Positions 12,127 through 41,344 are shown, counted from the first letter of the stretch. The stretch: 64,000 nt of DNA from Pempheris klunzingeri (GCF_042242105.1 NC_092013.1:9446618-9510617), one strand, 5' to 3'. The notes: generated by a model from the sequence alone, not told the origin. Translations and numbers: made by a program.

Positions 12127-15100
12127 ATGATGGCCATGGCCCACGGCACCAGTATCCAGTATGAGCCAGTGGCAGAGATCGGAGGAGGCGCTTACGGGAC
12201 GGTTTATAAGGCCCGGGATACAGAGAGCGGGCAGTTTGTGGCTCTGAAGAGCGTTCGTGTCCAGACAGACCAAAACGGCCTGCCGATCTCCACAGTCAGA
12301 GAGGTGGCTCTGCTGAGGAGGCTGGAGCAGTTTGACCACCCCAATGTGGTCAGGTGAGACGGTTAAACAAAGCGCTGTGTTTTCAGCCTGTGTGGTCTAC
12401 GATTCTCTGGGAACACGTCTCACACAAGTCGCACTGTTTTTGATTCTGCACCACAGGCTCATGGATGTATGTGCCACCCAGAGGTCGGACCAGGAGACTA
12501 AAGTCACTCTGGTGTTTGAGCATGTGGACCAAGACCTCAAGACGTACCTAGAGAGAGCCCCAGCTCCAGGATTAGCCCCTGGCCACATTAAAGTGAGAAC
12601 TAACTTACACAATAACTAAAAAAAAAACAAACACACACACATCTGTCAAATATGTTAGAAAGAAGAAGTGTATGGAGGATGGATCGTTTTTAGCTATATT
12701 GGGTCTTCGGCTGACTGTTGAAATATTTAGTTTCAGTTGACACATGCCTGTGTGTGTTTGCAGGACCTGATGAGGCAGTTGCTGTGCGGTCTTGCATTCC
12801 TTCACTCTAACCGCGTGATGCACCGAGACCTGAAACCAGAGAATATTCTGGTAACCAGCCAGGGCCAGGTGAAGCTAGCTGACTTCGGGCTGGCCAGGAT
12901 TTACAGCTGCCACATGGTCCTCACTCCTGTGGTAAGAACTCACCTGGAACATACCAGCAGTATACAAAGCACCTGCTGGTTTCCATTCATTTCAGTTCAA
13001 AATAAATATTAACCATCACTGAATTTGGTTTAGAACAAACTAATGTTTTTTTGTTGCTAAATTATTCATTCATGAGCATAGCTTGTTATTTGTCTCCTGA
13101 CACTTTAACACAACCTCTGGTGAGTCTTCACCAATGTCTGCAGCCTGGAAACTGTAGGAAATTCTTAAATAATCTGGTATTTATGATGTTTGTGTCTCCC
13201 AGGTGGTGACGCTGTGGTACCGACCTCCTGAGGTTCTGCTGCAGTCCAGTTACGCCACACCAGTGGACATCTGGAGCACCGGCTGCATCTTTGCTGAGAT
13301 GTTCAGACGCCAGTGAGTCAGCAGGATAATGTTCATTTAAAAAAAAAAAAGACTGGTGCTGTATATTTAAGTTTCTATGTTCATGATGATCATGGTGTTA
13401 TCATTTGATACACTATTATGCCTGTGTTTTAAATCCAGGTCTAAAAATATGTGTTTGTTAACAGGAACAGATTTTGATGTAATTTGGTGAGAAGAGGGGC
13501 CTTGGGCAAAGGAGCAGTGCATTAGATTTGGGTAGCGATCTAATTCATGAAGTTAAAAAGCAGCAGAGATTTGATTACATATCCTGAAGGTACCTTTGCA
13601 CGGCGGAGGTTTGTGCTTACAAAGTGAGTTCTTCATGTAACTCCTCAGGCTAGCTCAGCATTTGAAAGGTTTCGGGGAGAACTACTGCTCGGATAATGTT
13701 CACTGGCAATGCTATTTCGAATCATCTGACATCTTTATACATCACATAAATCAAAGGAAGAGAGGTTAGGGTGTACAAAGCACAACACCCAGAGGCCCAT
13801 GTCAGGCCTCTTATTTGTTACTAAAATACTTGGTTGAGTTTAGGGAAAAATTGTGTTTTTGGCTAAATGTCGACAAAAGCATTGTGTTTCAAATCAGCGC
13901 TGACTATTTTGAATTTACCCCAAATCAAGTATTTTCTGTAAGTTAGTGCTTGGAATCGCCTAAATGCAATCCTATAAAGGTTAATCATGCTTCAATTGAC
14001 AGGGAATCATAGATAAAAGGACTGAAGTACATTGACAATGAACAGTTTGCAGATATCCATCCATCCATCCATCCATTGTCTATACCACTTATCCTTAAGA
14101 GTCGCAGGGGGGCTGGAGCCAATCACAGCTGACTTTGGGCGAGAGGCGGGGCGCAACCTGGACTGGTCGCCAGTCAATCACAGGCACACAGAGACAGACA
14201 ACCATTCACTCTCACACTCTCACACACCTACGGGCCATTTAGACTCATCATCTAATCTAACCTGCATGTCTTTGGACTGTGGGAGGAAGGCGGCATTATA
14301 AAACTAATGCTAATTATCTGTATGTGAATGTATTTTTTAGGAGGAAGGTTTGCACACATATGGGTGAAATTTCACAGCTTTAAATTTTATTGTCCCAAAT
14401 ACACTTTGATGCTCTGATAAAACAGAGCATCAAACACAATAGTATGGGTATAGGTATGCTCCAACTTTGGACTCTCCTCACTGACTATACTAAGTGCACG
14501 TATGGCTTAGTGACCAGATGTGAGTGTCCAGATTTTAACATATGACACATTTTTGTGTCAGATTAAGAGCCACTGTGATGCCTTTGCCAGCAGTTCAGGA
14601 GGGTTCAGATTGTATCTCTGTCTCGCTTCCACATTACGAGGTTATCTTTGGCCCTGGGGAAATCTGGTCTGGATCTCAGACCGTCGGTTCAGTGAACTGG
14701 TGCCAAGCAGCTGGGCTTCGCCACGCATGTCACATGTTACAGCACGGCTCTGCCCTCCTTTCAAACCAAGTCTACAATAGATTTACTCCAAATATGCAAA
14801 AATACTATTAATCGATTTTTAAATGTGACCTGGATGTAAAGTCGTTGTTATTAATGCATACTGTAGTTGTCTTAAATTAAGTGAAGTGTCCATGAAGTGT
14901 CACCAGCATCATGCATGCTGTGCTGATACACACTCACTGACAGCTCAGAGGCTTTGACCTGCTACAACACATCCAGCAAAAGTCTTAACGTGTGAATACA
15001 AGTGAACTTCTCTAGCTGAGTATTTTGTGTTTGGGCTGCCAGATCCCAGATCAGCTCAGATCCAGTGCAGTGACGTAAAGAGCAGCTCCATCTAGTGGTA

Positions 15101-16636
15101 AAAATGACAGATTGCACGACGACAGCGGTTGACTTCATGCCTCCGAATAATTGCCTTGGAGACAGTTAGTATAATGATGGCGGTGATGCTATAATGACAC
15201 ACTGATAGAGCAGAGTTACAGGGTTATAATATTATAGCTCATAGAATCGTGAATATTAACAAGCTGATCTGGGTGAGATGGTGCAAACGTGTACAAACAC
15301 TAGAATCATTCAGCTTTCCCTTCATGCCAAACTGCCAATCTGTGTCTAAGGGGCGTCATTACTGTTTGCTCTCCTGCACAAACAGGAACTACAAAGACGT
15401 GAATGTGCTTCAATTTGTTAACTTTGGGACAAACTTTCTGTCTCTTAGACCTTTGTTCTGCGGAGAATCAGAGGGGGACCAACTTGGGAAAATTTTTGAG
15501 TAAGTAACAAATAGTTTCACAGTTATCTGACCAGGAGATGTATCGGCATGTGATGCATTTTATACCTATTTAACTGAAAATGATGTCATTACAGCGTTAT
15601 TGGCTTGCCACCAGATGAGGAGTGGCCAACTGATGTCACACTCTCAAGAAAAAACTTCCCCCCGCTCTTACCTCGCCCTATCACTGACTTTGTTCCAGAG
15701 ATAGATGAGCAGGGGACGCAACTATTGCTGGTAAGACCTCACTGTGAATTAGAAATTGAAGTGTATGGTCCATCCTGCCGGGTAATTGATTCATTTCCAA
15801 CTGTATGCAGAGTTGAAACTGGGACAGTAACAGATAAGTGACCTCAGACTCATGACTCTGATGTTCGACACAAGCCACAAGAATTTCACTGGTGCAATAT
15901 TACAAATTCTTGTGACCAATGTTACTTATCCAGCCGGTTTCAGTAGAGGAGAGAGCAGGACTGAGAGCAGTTCTCTTTAAAGAAAATTATGCTTTCTGCA
16001 TTACAATTTACACTGCTGGTTAAACTGAGAATAGGACCTAAAACAAGGAGACGTACAGTAAACGTATACAATTATAAAGCTGGCGGTATATTTTATTTTG
16101 CCTCTTGTTATGATCTACAACATATAGGTTAAATAATAAAATCCTTATGACAAATAAAGATAACAAATGGGTTTCATTTGCTAATTTTTGGTGAATTTTC
16201 TCTGAATTCTTTCTCTCTCTCTTGTTAAAGCAATAGTTCCAACATCATGCAGTGTCCACTGGTTGCCTGGCAACTGGTCCTTGCCAAAAAATAATGTTTT
16301 TAGTAAATTATATTTTTTAATTAAATAGTATGGGTTACACAGAGAGGCAGGCTATCTGTAAGCTAAGCTAAGCTAACGTGCTGCCGGCTCCAGCTTCATT
16401 TTGATCGTACAGTATCAACCTCCTCAAGGCAAGAAAGAGAACAAGAGTATTTCTGAAAATGTCGGACTGCTCCTTTAAGATCTGAAAATGGACAGTGATG
16501 AAGCCTTAATATCCTGCTGTTCTTTCTTCCACAGAAAATGCTGACCTTCGACCCCTTGAAGCGAATATCTGCCCTGAACGCACTAGAACATCCATATTTC
16601 CGGGATGAGGAGACATTGACTCAGACAAAAAGCTGA
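12127..16636 (+). CDS. cdk4: Cyclin-dependent kinase 4, complete
   Basis: Serine/threonine kinase that with D-type cyclins phosphorylates RB-family proteins in G1. Coding exons: 12127-12353, 12457-12592, 12764-12931, 13203-13312, 15449-15499, 15595-15730, 16535-16636, giving 309 aa against 303 in human. Visible features: P-loop GGGAYG (residues 19-24), Arg30 equivalent to the human INK4-contact Arg24, catalytic Lys41 (VALK), the CDK4/6-type cyclin helix [15 protein letters not shown] (141-148), DFG (161-163) and T-loop Thr175 in LTPVV. PISTVRE and the C-terminal GKIF..IGLPP segment favour CDK4 over CDK6. The start is ATG 12127, eight bases after an acceptor; a second in-frame ATG follows immediately. 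The mammalian poly-glycine loop before GLPIST is absent. The usual kinase APE motif reads PPE here. Its 3' neighbour in the same direction is agap2, as in human. Confidence 0.96.
14056..14296 (+). repeat. Dispersed repeat (RTE/LINE-tail-like), copy 1
   Basis: Starts with a (CCAT)n run, then cttatccttaagagtcgc, ggctggagccaatcacagct, gcgagaggcgggg, and ends in catgtctttggactgtggga. A second copy lies in reverse at 56245-56482 and a fragment at 57462-57545. It is a very widespread teleost repeat, usually attributed to 3' ends of RTE-type LINEs; that attribution is from memory. It sits in the fourth cdk4 intron of the coding region (13313-15448). Confidence 0.75.
16225..16479 (-). mobile_element. 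TIR element family C (MITE-like) in last cdk4 intron
   Basis: About 255 bp, bounded by ttaaagcaatagttccaaca at the left and gtcggactgctcctttaag at the right; the right end reverse-complemented (cttaaaggagcagtccgac) matches the left. The interior contains the reiterated agctaagctaagctaac. Related fragments lie at 18125-18215 and 26654-26850. It is very like a family widespread in percomorph fish, which supports the taxonomic call. The acceptor of the last cdk4 exon is 55 bases downstream. Confidence 0.65.
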
Positions 16637-17386
16637 AATGATGCAGTGAAACATGCAGCGAGAGGTAACAGAGTCTAAGTAAAGACCTGGCCTAACCATA
16701 AAGGATTTAAATTTCATTCAGCGCATTGCCTTTCCAGATGTCTGGGTTTTGCTTTGGGATGTTTTTTTGTCACTCCTGCACCAAAAAAGGAAAACGCCTG
16801 AGAAATGGAATTTAAAAAAAAAAAAAAAAAAGAAGAGGAGTGAACTTAGGGATCACTGGCATGCTTTCCAACATGTAAATGTCACAATTAATGATGTTAA
16901 CATGTCATGTCTTCAAGGACAGTACCAGTGTTTTTGATGTTTGATTTCTGCGTCGGTCTCGTCAGCAGGGACTGAAGTGTCTGTCATCTCCTCTGAAATG
17001 TTGCCCTTGTTACTCTCGTGCAGCGTTTAGACAGAAGGAAGCGGAGATGTCGTCTTTTTTCGTTCCAGGCTGAACGAAGTCTGACAGAAATGACACCTCA
17101 GGGTTAGAACAGCCAGTCGTTAGTTATCTTACTGTATTTGTGTCAATATTTATCATGCAAAAGAAAAAAATGACACCACATGCTTGTGACAGGCATTAAG
17201 CTGTCTGAAGTAGTAGAAGAAAAACGCACAAGAAGAGACAAAAATACTGGTATTGCCCTTTAATTACTCTCATTAGGTGAAAGAAATAGTTTATTTTATC
17301 GGAGGACTGAAGGGTTGAACCTCATTTCATGTTTAACATTTTTTGCTAAAACCATCTGAAATCAACCAGCACTGCAACTGCAACTA

Positions 17387-17392
17387 AATAAA
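17387..17392 (+). promoter_or_regulatory. Candidate cdk4 poly(A) signal
   Basis: AATAAA about 750 bases after the cdk4 stop, followed within 30 bases by T/G-rich sequence (cttcatttgtgtatt). It is the first clean hexamer with a downstream GT-rich element. Transcript data would be needed to confirm use. Confidence 0.4.
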
Positions 17393-18124
17393 CAGATTTA
17401 ATCACATCCAGACTTCATTTGTGTATTATTATACAAACTGCAGTCCATATAAAGAGAATACATTTGTTTCTATGAAAACTGAAGTGGACTGAAACATTTT
17501 GTGAAAAAACTAATGAGCTCTATTAATTACTAGCAAAACTTTGGCCTCACTGCACTGCTTCTGTCCTCTAAGGCTGACCAAACAAACATGGCTGCCTGAA
17601 GCAATGAAAGCTGCTGCTTTTTCAGTTTAGTTCTCTGGTTCTTTTACAGTCGCAAATATACAGCAGGTCAAGGTCCAAAAACATTACACTTCCCATAATG
17701 CAGCTCAATAGCGTCTTTATGTCAGACTCTGCAGAATCGCCCACATCTTTCAAACTCTACAGCCTGAGTTTGTAACTCAGAATTTATGCTAAAGATTTGT
17801 AGTTTCCAAGTCCGAATCCTGGTGACACCACTGCAATTAATCACTCAAGCTTTAGACTTATTTTAGACTTTAGACTTAAAATATTTTTTACACCTTTTCA
17901 CACTCAAACCGTGCAGCTGTTTTCACTTGCTGAGTAGTATGTTCCATTCTTCCCCCTTTTAAATTATGCAGAATTGTCATTGTGGTCTTAATTGATAATG
18001 AAGAATCCGATGAATTAACTACAACAAAAAACACCTGCAATATGCCCCAATCTAAAATAATGTCATGTTATATAAAAACCAGTCATACACTGTGTGATTT
18101 TTTTTTTTTTTTTAAGGACTAAAA

Positions 18125-18215
18125 GGCTATAAAGGCATATTTGAGGATTTGGGGAAACACAATTATTCACTTCCTAGCTGAGAGTTGGGTGAAAAGATTG
18201 ATACAACTCTTGGAC
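18125..18215 (+). repeat. Fragment of TIR element family C
   Basis: Contains gaggatttggggaaacac, then attcacttcctagctgagag and gattgatacaactct, the order seen in the 5' half of the family represented at 16225-16479. No right end is present. Confidence 0.45.
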
Positions 18216-18989
18216 TAAAATATTTAATAATCTTCTAATCAAACTCAGGAAAGCGAAAAAACAAAATGGAAATTAAATTTAAGAACCCAGCTCCAACTTT
18301 TATGCATTTCTTCCTCCTTGTCATAGCCAACTAACTGGAACTAATTCATCAAAATAAGAAACAAAAATCTAAAATCTACGGTGCAAAAAGTATCTTCAAT
18401 CTGCTGAACTCCAAATCTGCAAATGGAAAATATCATGTGTCACATGTTTCTGACCTAAATGAATCCGCAGTACCTACTTAAAGCTAACAGCGCATTAAAG
18501 TGCTGTAGATATTTACAGTTATTTTTGCTTTAGTTTACCTCCTGTAGGGTTTAGTTTAATCTTGTTTGGTTGCTGGTAATTGCTGTGTTTTCGTCTAAAT
18601 ATCAAATTCATTCATAAAGGATCTGGAAACGCAGGTTTACCTTTAAAAGGGACAAATTAAATGCAAATTAAGTTGGTTTTTGAAGCATTTTTAGAAAAAA
18701 TGCTGACAGGTGAATGATGAGACGAGCAGATGGAGAAGTGGCTTCCCCCTGAAGAGAGACTGTGCAGTGAAAGGAAAAATATTTTTAACAGCCATTTTAT
18801 GCATGTTTTATATCCAAGAAGCTCATTTTTTCCTTCCCTCTCTTCTATATTATTCTTCTCAACGTCATCATCATCACCTGCAAAGCCAAATTACTATCTT
18901 CAGTGTCCTCTCCAATTTAATCTAATTACACGGTACTTCATGTAGTTTCCCCTCCTGAGCATTTTTTATTCTTTTTCTATTTTATTTCC

Positions 18990-19720
18990 TATTGCAATGA
19001 TCCATAGACGTCCAGATTTCTCCCTCCTCACTTTCTCACCCAGAGGGGACAGAGTGAGGGAGCGAGAGAAAGCAGGAGCTGCCCATAAATTGCTTTTGAA
19101 AGGGAGAGAGGAGAGGAAGAGCTGGAGACAGAGCAGATGCATTGGCAGGAGCAGAGCTGAGGGGGGTTTTCTTTCTCCCTCCTGTCTCTTTTGTTGTGCT
19201 GCCACAGATAAAAATCTGATGAACGTGGGCAAGGACCACCACCGTCACCACCACCTCACTGCAAGCCTCTCGTCCCCAGCCTGTTTGCCGGAGCTGGATC
19301 CAGTGTGGAGCTGGTTGTGCAGCAGGCTAACGGCGGGCTAGCAGGGGGGCTGCGAGGCTCTGTGGCAGCGAGAAGAGGAGGAAAAAAAAAAAAGGAGGAG
19401 GGGCCGTGGTGAGCTGGTGGGCTTCCTCTGCCTCACAGACACATTTTATTGACTTGCTAATTGGATGAGGCACTCGGAGGAGAGGATGCGGTGAACGAAA
19501 GGAGCTGCTCTCCAGAGAGGGGATACATGCACAAGGAAGCATTGCTTGGGTTGTGCAAATCCGGCTACTTCATCTCTCTCTCTTTTTTTTTTTTTTTGTA
19601 ATTTTCTGGAGACATAACAACAGATGTTTTTCAGTATCTCCCAGTGACCCTCACACCGTGCATACATAATTTTATGCATGACATTGTCGAACGGGAGGCT
19701 CAAGCTGCTAGACGCTTCGT
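18990..19720 (+). promoter_or_regulatory. Possible agap2 promoter / 5' leader
   Basis: A purine-rich block with scattered CpG (for example gcgagagaaagc, aacggcgggctagc, gaggcactcggagg) in contrast with AT-rich flanks, 0.9-1.6 kb upstream of the agap2 start on the same strand. No TATA box or unique donor site can be singled out. Assignment is by position and composition only. Confidence 0.3.
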
Positions 19721-20581
19721 GACAAGTGAATGATTTCCATTTTAATGTTTTTGCACCCTGTTCCCTTTCACCTCTTTTTTCCCTCTTGGACTCATCAGCT
19801 GGAGCTCTTTTTTGTCAGCCTTGTTTGATGTGCCATTTGATATGAATGGTAATCTGATGGCGAGATAAATTCTTCATCAAATCAAATGTACAAGGAACTG
19901 TGTAATGGGTATTCTTCAGGAGAAATGAAGGTATGATATGAGCAAAAGCCAAGACACATACTGTAGTAAGGTGGCATAATTCAGCCAGAATTCATTTTAG
20001 CCCTAGTCAAGAAATGGATCAAGCGAATGTATTGACTGTTGCATAATTCCAGGCTGTAATCTGAGGCTGAGGCATCAACACAGTAAGAAGAAATGTTTTC
20101 TTGTATCGACCTGTGTGTCTCCATGTCAGATTTGTACAGAATAAATGAGTTGGAAAAAGGGAAGCAAAGCAAAGAGAGGGAAGGATTATGAATGAATCAG
20201 TGGTAGAGACCAGTAGTAGCGGTGTGCATTGAGGAGGATTAATGGAGGCATTAAAAAAACAGTCTAGACTTGTTTCACCACTGGGTCAGCCTTTTGAATA
20301 TATTCTGGAAATTTGCAATTTGAAGTATTCCTCTTTTTTTTTCTTTTCCCAATGACTCTTCATTTCTCTATTTTAAAAGGAAACAGGGATTCCTGTCAAG
20401 TGCACAGGCCTGATAACAGACACGAACAGCTACACAGGGTTTGATGAGGCGCCTGTGTTTGATCTTGATCTTACATTTTCTTTCTCCTCCGCTCCAGTCT
20501 CGTCCTGGTTGCCATGACTGAGGTGTGCAGTTCTGGCTAGGTGAGAGAGCAGGTGCCACTGTGCTGAAGTCTGCTGTCCCA

Positions 20582-37644
<17,063 letters not shown>

Positions 37645-37662
37645 TTGAAATGTGGTGTGGTA

Positions 37663-37663
<1 letters not shown>

Positions 37664-37739
<76 letters not shown>
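37664..37739. repeat. (GT)n(GA)n compound microsatellite in agap2 3' UTR
   Basis: About 16 GT units followed directly by about 22 GA units, starting 20 bases after the agap2 stop codon on the sense strand. The minus-strand open frames over it are artefacts. Confidence 0.95.
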
Positions 37740-37743
<4 letters not shown>

Positions 37744-37838
37744 TCGCTTTGCCCTCATAATGTCCTGTACACTCACACAGGTCAGCAGGACTGATGCACA
37801 TGTTGCCTGATGTTGCACTCCCTGATCTTTTAAAGGGT

Positions 37839-37898
37839 GGGTGTGTGTGTGTGTGTGTGGGTGTGTGTGTGTGCGTGCGTGCACGTGTGTGTGTGTGT
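37839..37898. repeat. (GT)n microsatellite, interrupted
   Basis: GT-rich tract with GC interruptions (gtgcgtgcgtgcacgtgtgt in its second half), about 100 bases after the compound tract. Confidence 0.95.
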
Positions 37899-40197
37899 TT
37901 GTGAGTGATGAAAACACTCACTGGTAATCACACAGGCACATTCGGTCTGCGAGGATGATTAAACCAAAACAAAAAGAGAAATTTTCCAGACTACACTTTC
38001 TGCGCAGACTGTAAGATAAAGAAACATGACATTACGGATTAACAGGAATGTATTGCACTCTATACCAGCTGGTATGATTCATATTTCATCATGCAGTCAA
38101 TATTCAACTTTATTCCTCACTTGATCCAGAATGGAAATTTGCCTTCAGCCTCAAACAGCTTATCTGAGCATCTAGAGACCAGAAGTAAAGAACTGCAATA
38201 AGTTTACTACTTCACTGATGGACGTCTGTATTTTCAAGTCTGTCTCTATCTGCTTGAAATTCCAACCTTAAACACGTCCACACTTTATTTACACTTTGTT
38301 GACCGAATGTTTTAAATTCAGAGTGCATATACTGTGTTACGCTCAACACAGCCGACTGTCCAGTGCATAAATAATGTTGTGTAAGCTGAAGATTTAAAAA
38401 AAAAAAAAGAAAGAAGCCTTTACAGTGACTGAAAAGGAGAGGCAGTTTTAAAGATAATCAAAATAACTGTATAGAAATGCATTGATAAAATATTATAATT
38501 CTAAAACTTTAAAAGTGCTTCACTTTCGAGATTGTTATTGTATGATTTGTACAGTTGGTTCTGTGTATAAAACTCAAAAGGGTTACTCATAGCTGTTCAG
38601 AGATTTCCTGCGCAGCGTCTTGGTTTGGTTTTCCTTTAATAACCACCTGATTAACTCTTTGACTATCCAAGACTGAGATTTCTATGTTATGTTTGTATCA
38701 CTGTGTGTGACATACAGTAAAACCTGTACATGATGTGCGCATTAAGACTCCAGCAGCAGCAGCTCATTATGAAGGCGAGTGTAATTCTAGACGTGTAAAT
38801 GAACAAGTGAAATGCCTTGATTTTGATTGAATGTATACAAAAACAGATGGTTGGAGTTCATTATTTCAAACACTAACCTGTGTTTTCCAGACGATGCAGT
38901 TTTGGTGGACTGTCAGGGCGTGTTATTTTTTACTTAACTAATATTATTCCTGCTGTGACTAATTAAATAGATGGTTTAATAGGTTAAAACTTGGCAAAGG
39001 TTCTGATCTATAAAAGTGGGCCTTCGAATGACTGTGATTATATTTGTAAGTGGCTGAAAACCAACCTGAAATAGAGGAATGTTGCCCAATTGAATATTTT
39101 TAGAAAGGCATAAATAACAACCCTCCTGCAGTACTGTATGTATTTTTTGTGTTAATCTGAAGACGCCGCTGAGTGTACATGTCCGTGATGTAAGCATCCT
39201 CTCCATTTGTATTTTTTTACCCATGCAATGATTCATAGAGCATTCATTATCAATACACTAAGGCTACTGCCCAAGCTTTGTGTGTATGTGTGTTTATCTG
39301 CGTCTGGGCTCGAATATCTTTTTATTTTTTTTTACTTATTTGGTCAATTCCAGCTGGGTCAAGCTTACAACAAGTGTTAATGAGGGTCAGGGAGACTTCA
39401 GCCAACAGGAGTTTCATGCAGTATCGTTACATCACATATGCAGCTGTGCACAGAGCTCGTGTCTCAAACGGAGCTGAGAGCTGAGAGCTGTTCTCTGTTG
39501 CAGGGGGGAGCCAGTAGACATCGCTTAACGCTCGGCTAGCATTTGGAGATGAGATCTTCTGGATCAAACCAGTTCTTGTTAAAGGCCCCAACTGGTTTTT
39601 GACCTACTTCTTTCTAGGTCGAAGTCACGGGCTCATTTTTATATCATGATACCCTCGGCGAGATGGTTTCGCTTTTATGGATTCACAGAAGTAAAGTGAT
39701 TTATTTCTGTTGCATAACAAACACAAAAATGTAAGAATTGGTAGCAGTTTGGTAACATTTGAGATTTAGATCTTAGTGTTACATTGAAATATCAAAAATG
39801 TAAGGTTAGGATAAACCATAAAGGAGCAGGTCACCCAAAAACACAATTAAGCTTTGATTTTTTTTTGCTGTCTGTTTCCAAACATAATCCTTTCTGTGGA
39901 ATTTGGTTTATAATACTTAATAGTGTTCACTCAGTGGAGTTTTATGCATCACTAAATTAAAACTCGCTGCACTGCACAAAAAACTTCTCATGTAAAGATT
40001 AGCGATATTGAGTATTTACACCCATTAACTGCTGGGACGGGGCTGCAGCAGCTATTCATGAAACCATGAATATTCATGAAAAAGGTTTGTGTCTTTAGTA
40101 AGTCTTTAGTAACTACTTTGTAGAATCAAACTAGTTCCTTACTAAATTGGGTTACGCTAATAAAACTTAAGAAATGTCTGAATGAAGGTGAAATGTT

Positions 40198-40335
40198 GAG
40201 AATAAAGTCAAAGGAATATGTTATTGATATGATACAGTTTGGCAACTGCCAGTCACTCTCCTAATTTGATTTGATGGACAAAAGATTTTTTTCTTTTATT
40301 CTTGATCTTTTTCTCCACATTTTGACTTTATTCTC
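40198..40335. repeat. Inverted-repeat element, ~140 bp
   Basis: Arms gagaataaagtcaaa (40198-40212) and tttgactttattctc (40321-40335) are perfect 15-base reverse complements. Outside each arm a gaaatg/catttc pair continues the symmetry with small gaps. The interior is unrelated. The structure fits a small TIR element or the ends of a decayed one in the agap2-pip4k2c spacer. Confidence 0.55.
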
Positions 40336-41338
40336 AGAATGCATTTCTTCCCCCTTATGCCTGGCCTTAATACTCCTCTTCCTCCTCCTATTTCAAATAC
40401 AATACCTGACTAAAAAACAGATGTTTGTCATAGTCTAGACATTTTATCTCCTGATAGTACAAATCTAGTTTTATACAGTCTAAATGATATAAACTATAAA
40501 TACATTTAATATTTTGTGTTTGTCTTCTTTTCCCTCCTCTGGCTGTTTGTCCACTCAGCTATTAAAACTGAAACCCTCAGGATAATCATGGAGGGAGATT
40601 CAGGAATGTGTGCCAGGAGGACTGGGACAGAGGAGAGGGAGTAAAACAGGACAAAAATGAATGCCTTACCACTGAGAATAAATTTTAGAGGAACATGTGC
40701 TGTTAGATCTGCTGTTCCTTGTAGCACATTTTGCTTTCACTTGCATTCACTTGTTAGGGTTACACCAATCTGAACTTTGTGATGCCTTTGATGCTTCACC
40801 CTTGTGGGTTTATTTTGCCGTTAAATAGTTAATATCATTCAAAGGCAAAATATCTGCTATACAGCATGAGGCTGGATCCAAGCTACAACATTTGACATAA
40901 AAGCTCTTTGATCTACTTTAATAATTTGTGTGCTACGGTGCCTTTCAGATGATGCAAGCTTGTGTGTAGCATACCCTGAAGCTAACACAGCATTGCACTG
41001 CTATGTGGTACAATAAATACTGAACTCTTGAGTGGAGATTCAGCACTACTGGAGATGTGCAAGTATTATAAAACCTCTCAGTTCCTGGTTTCCAAAACAC
41101 AAATAAGACCATGTGTGCTCAAATCTGCAGCAGCTGCTTATTTTACTGATATTTACAGATTTAGGGCAAATGTGTTTTTTTTTTTTCTTTTTTACTGACA
41201 AGGAAAGAAAAAACGGTGAAACTGTTTCCAGATCCAGAGCAATCTCTAATGAGATTGTCAGTCTGATGTATTTGTTTTCTCTTTGTGAAAGTAGGTTTTA
41301 ATAGATGGAACTCATTCGGCATTGTTAAGTTTGTGCCA

Positions 41339-41344
41339 TTTATT
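41339..41344 (-). promoter_or_regulatory. Candidate pip4k2c poly(A) signal
   Basis: AATAAA on the minus strand about 670 bases past the pip4k2c stop. No nearer clean hexamer was noticed, but this was not searched exhaustively. Confidence 0.25.

Larger units (their letters stand above)
16637..20581 (+). other. cdk4 3' UTR and cdk4-agap2 spacer
   Basis: Starts with the cdk4 3' UTR (to about 17410 if the AATAAA at 17387 is used). It then holds AT-rich sequence, an A-run (16815-16830), a T-run (18099-18113), a family-C repeat fragment and a purine-rich, CpG-containing block from about 18990 that may be the agap2 leader. No exons of another gene are recognisable; in particular I see no tetraspanin (TSPAN31) exons, a gene that lies here in human. 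Confidence 0.5.

Noticed and set aside
20525-20581. Extending agap2 19 codons upstream to a TTG
   Set aside because: Homology starts at the ATG at 20582 (QRRTTYLISLTLVK follows within a few residues), and a non-ATG start is not needed.
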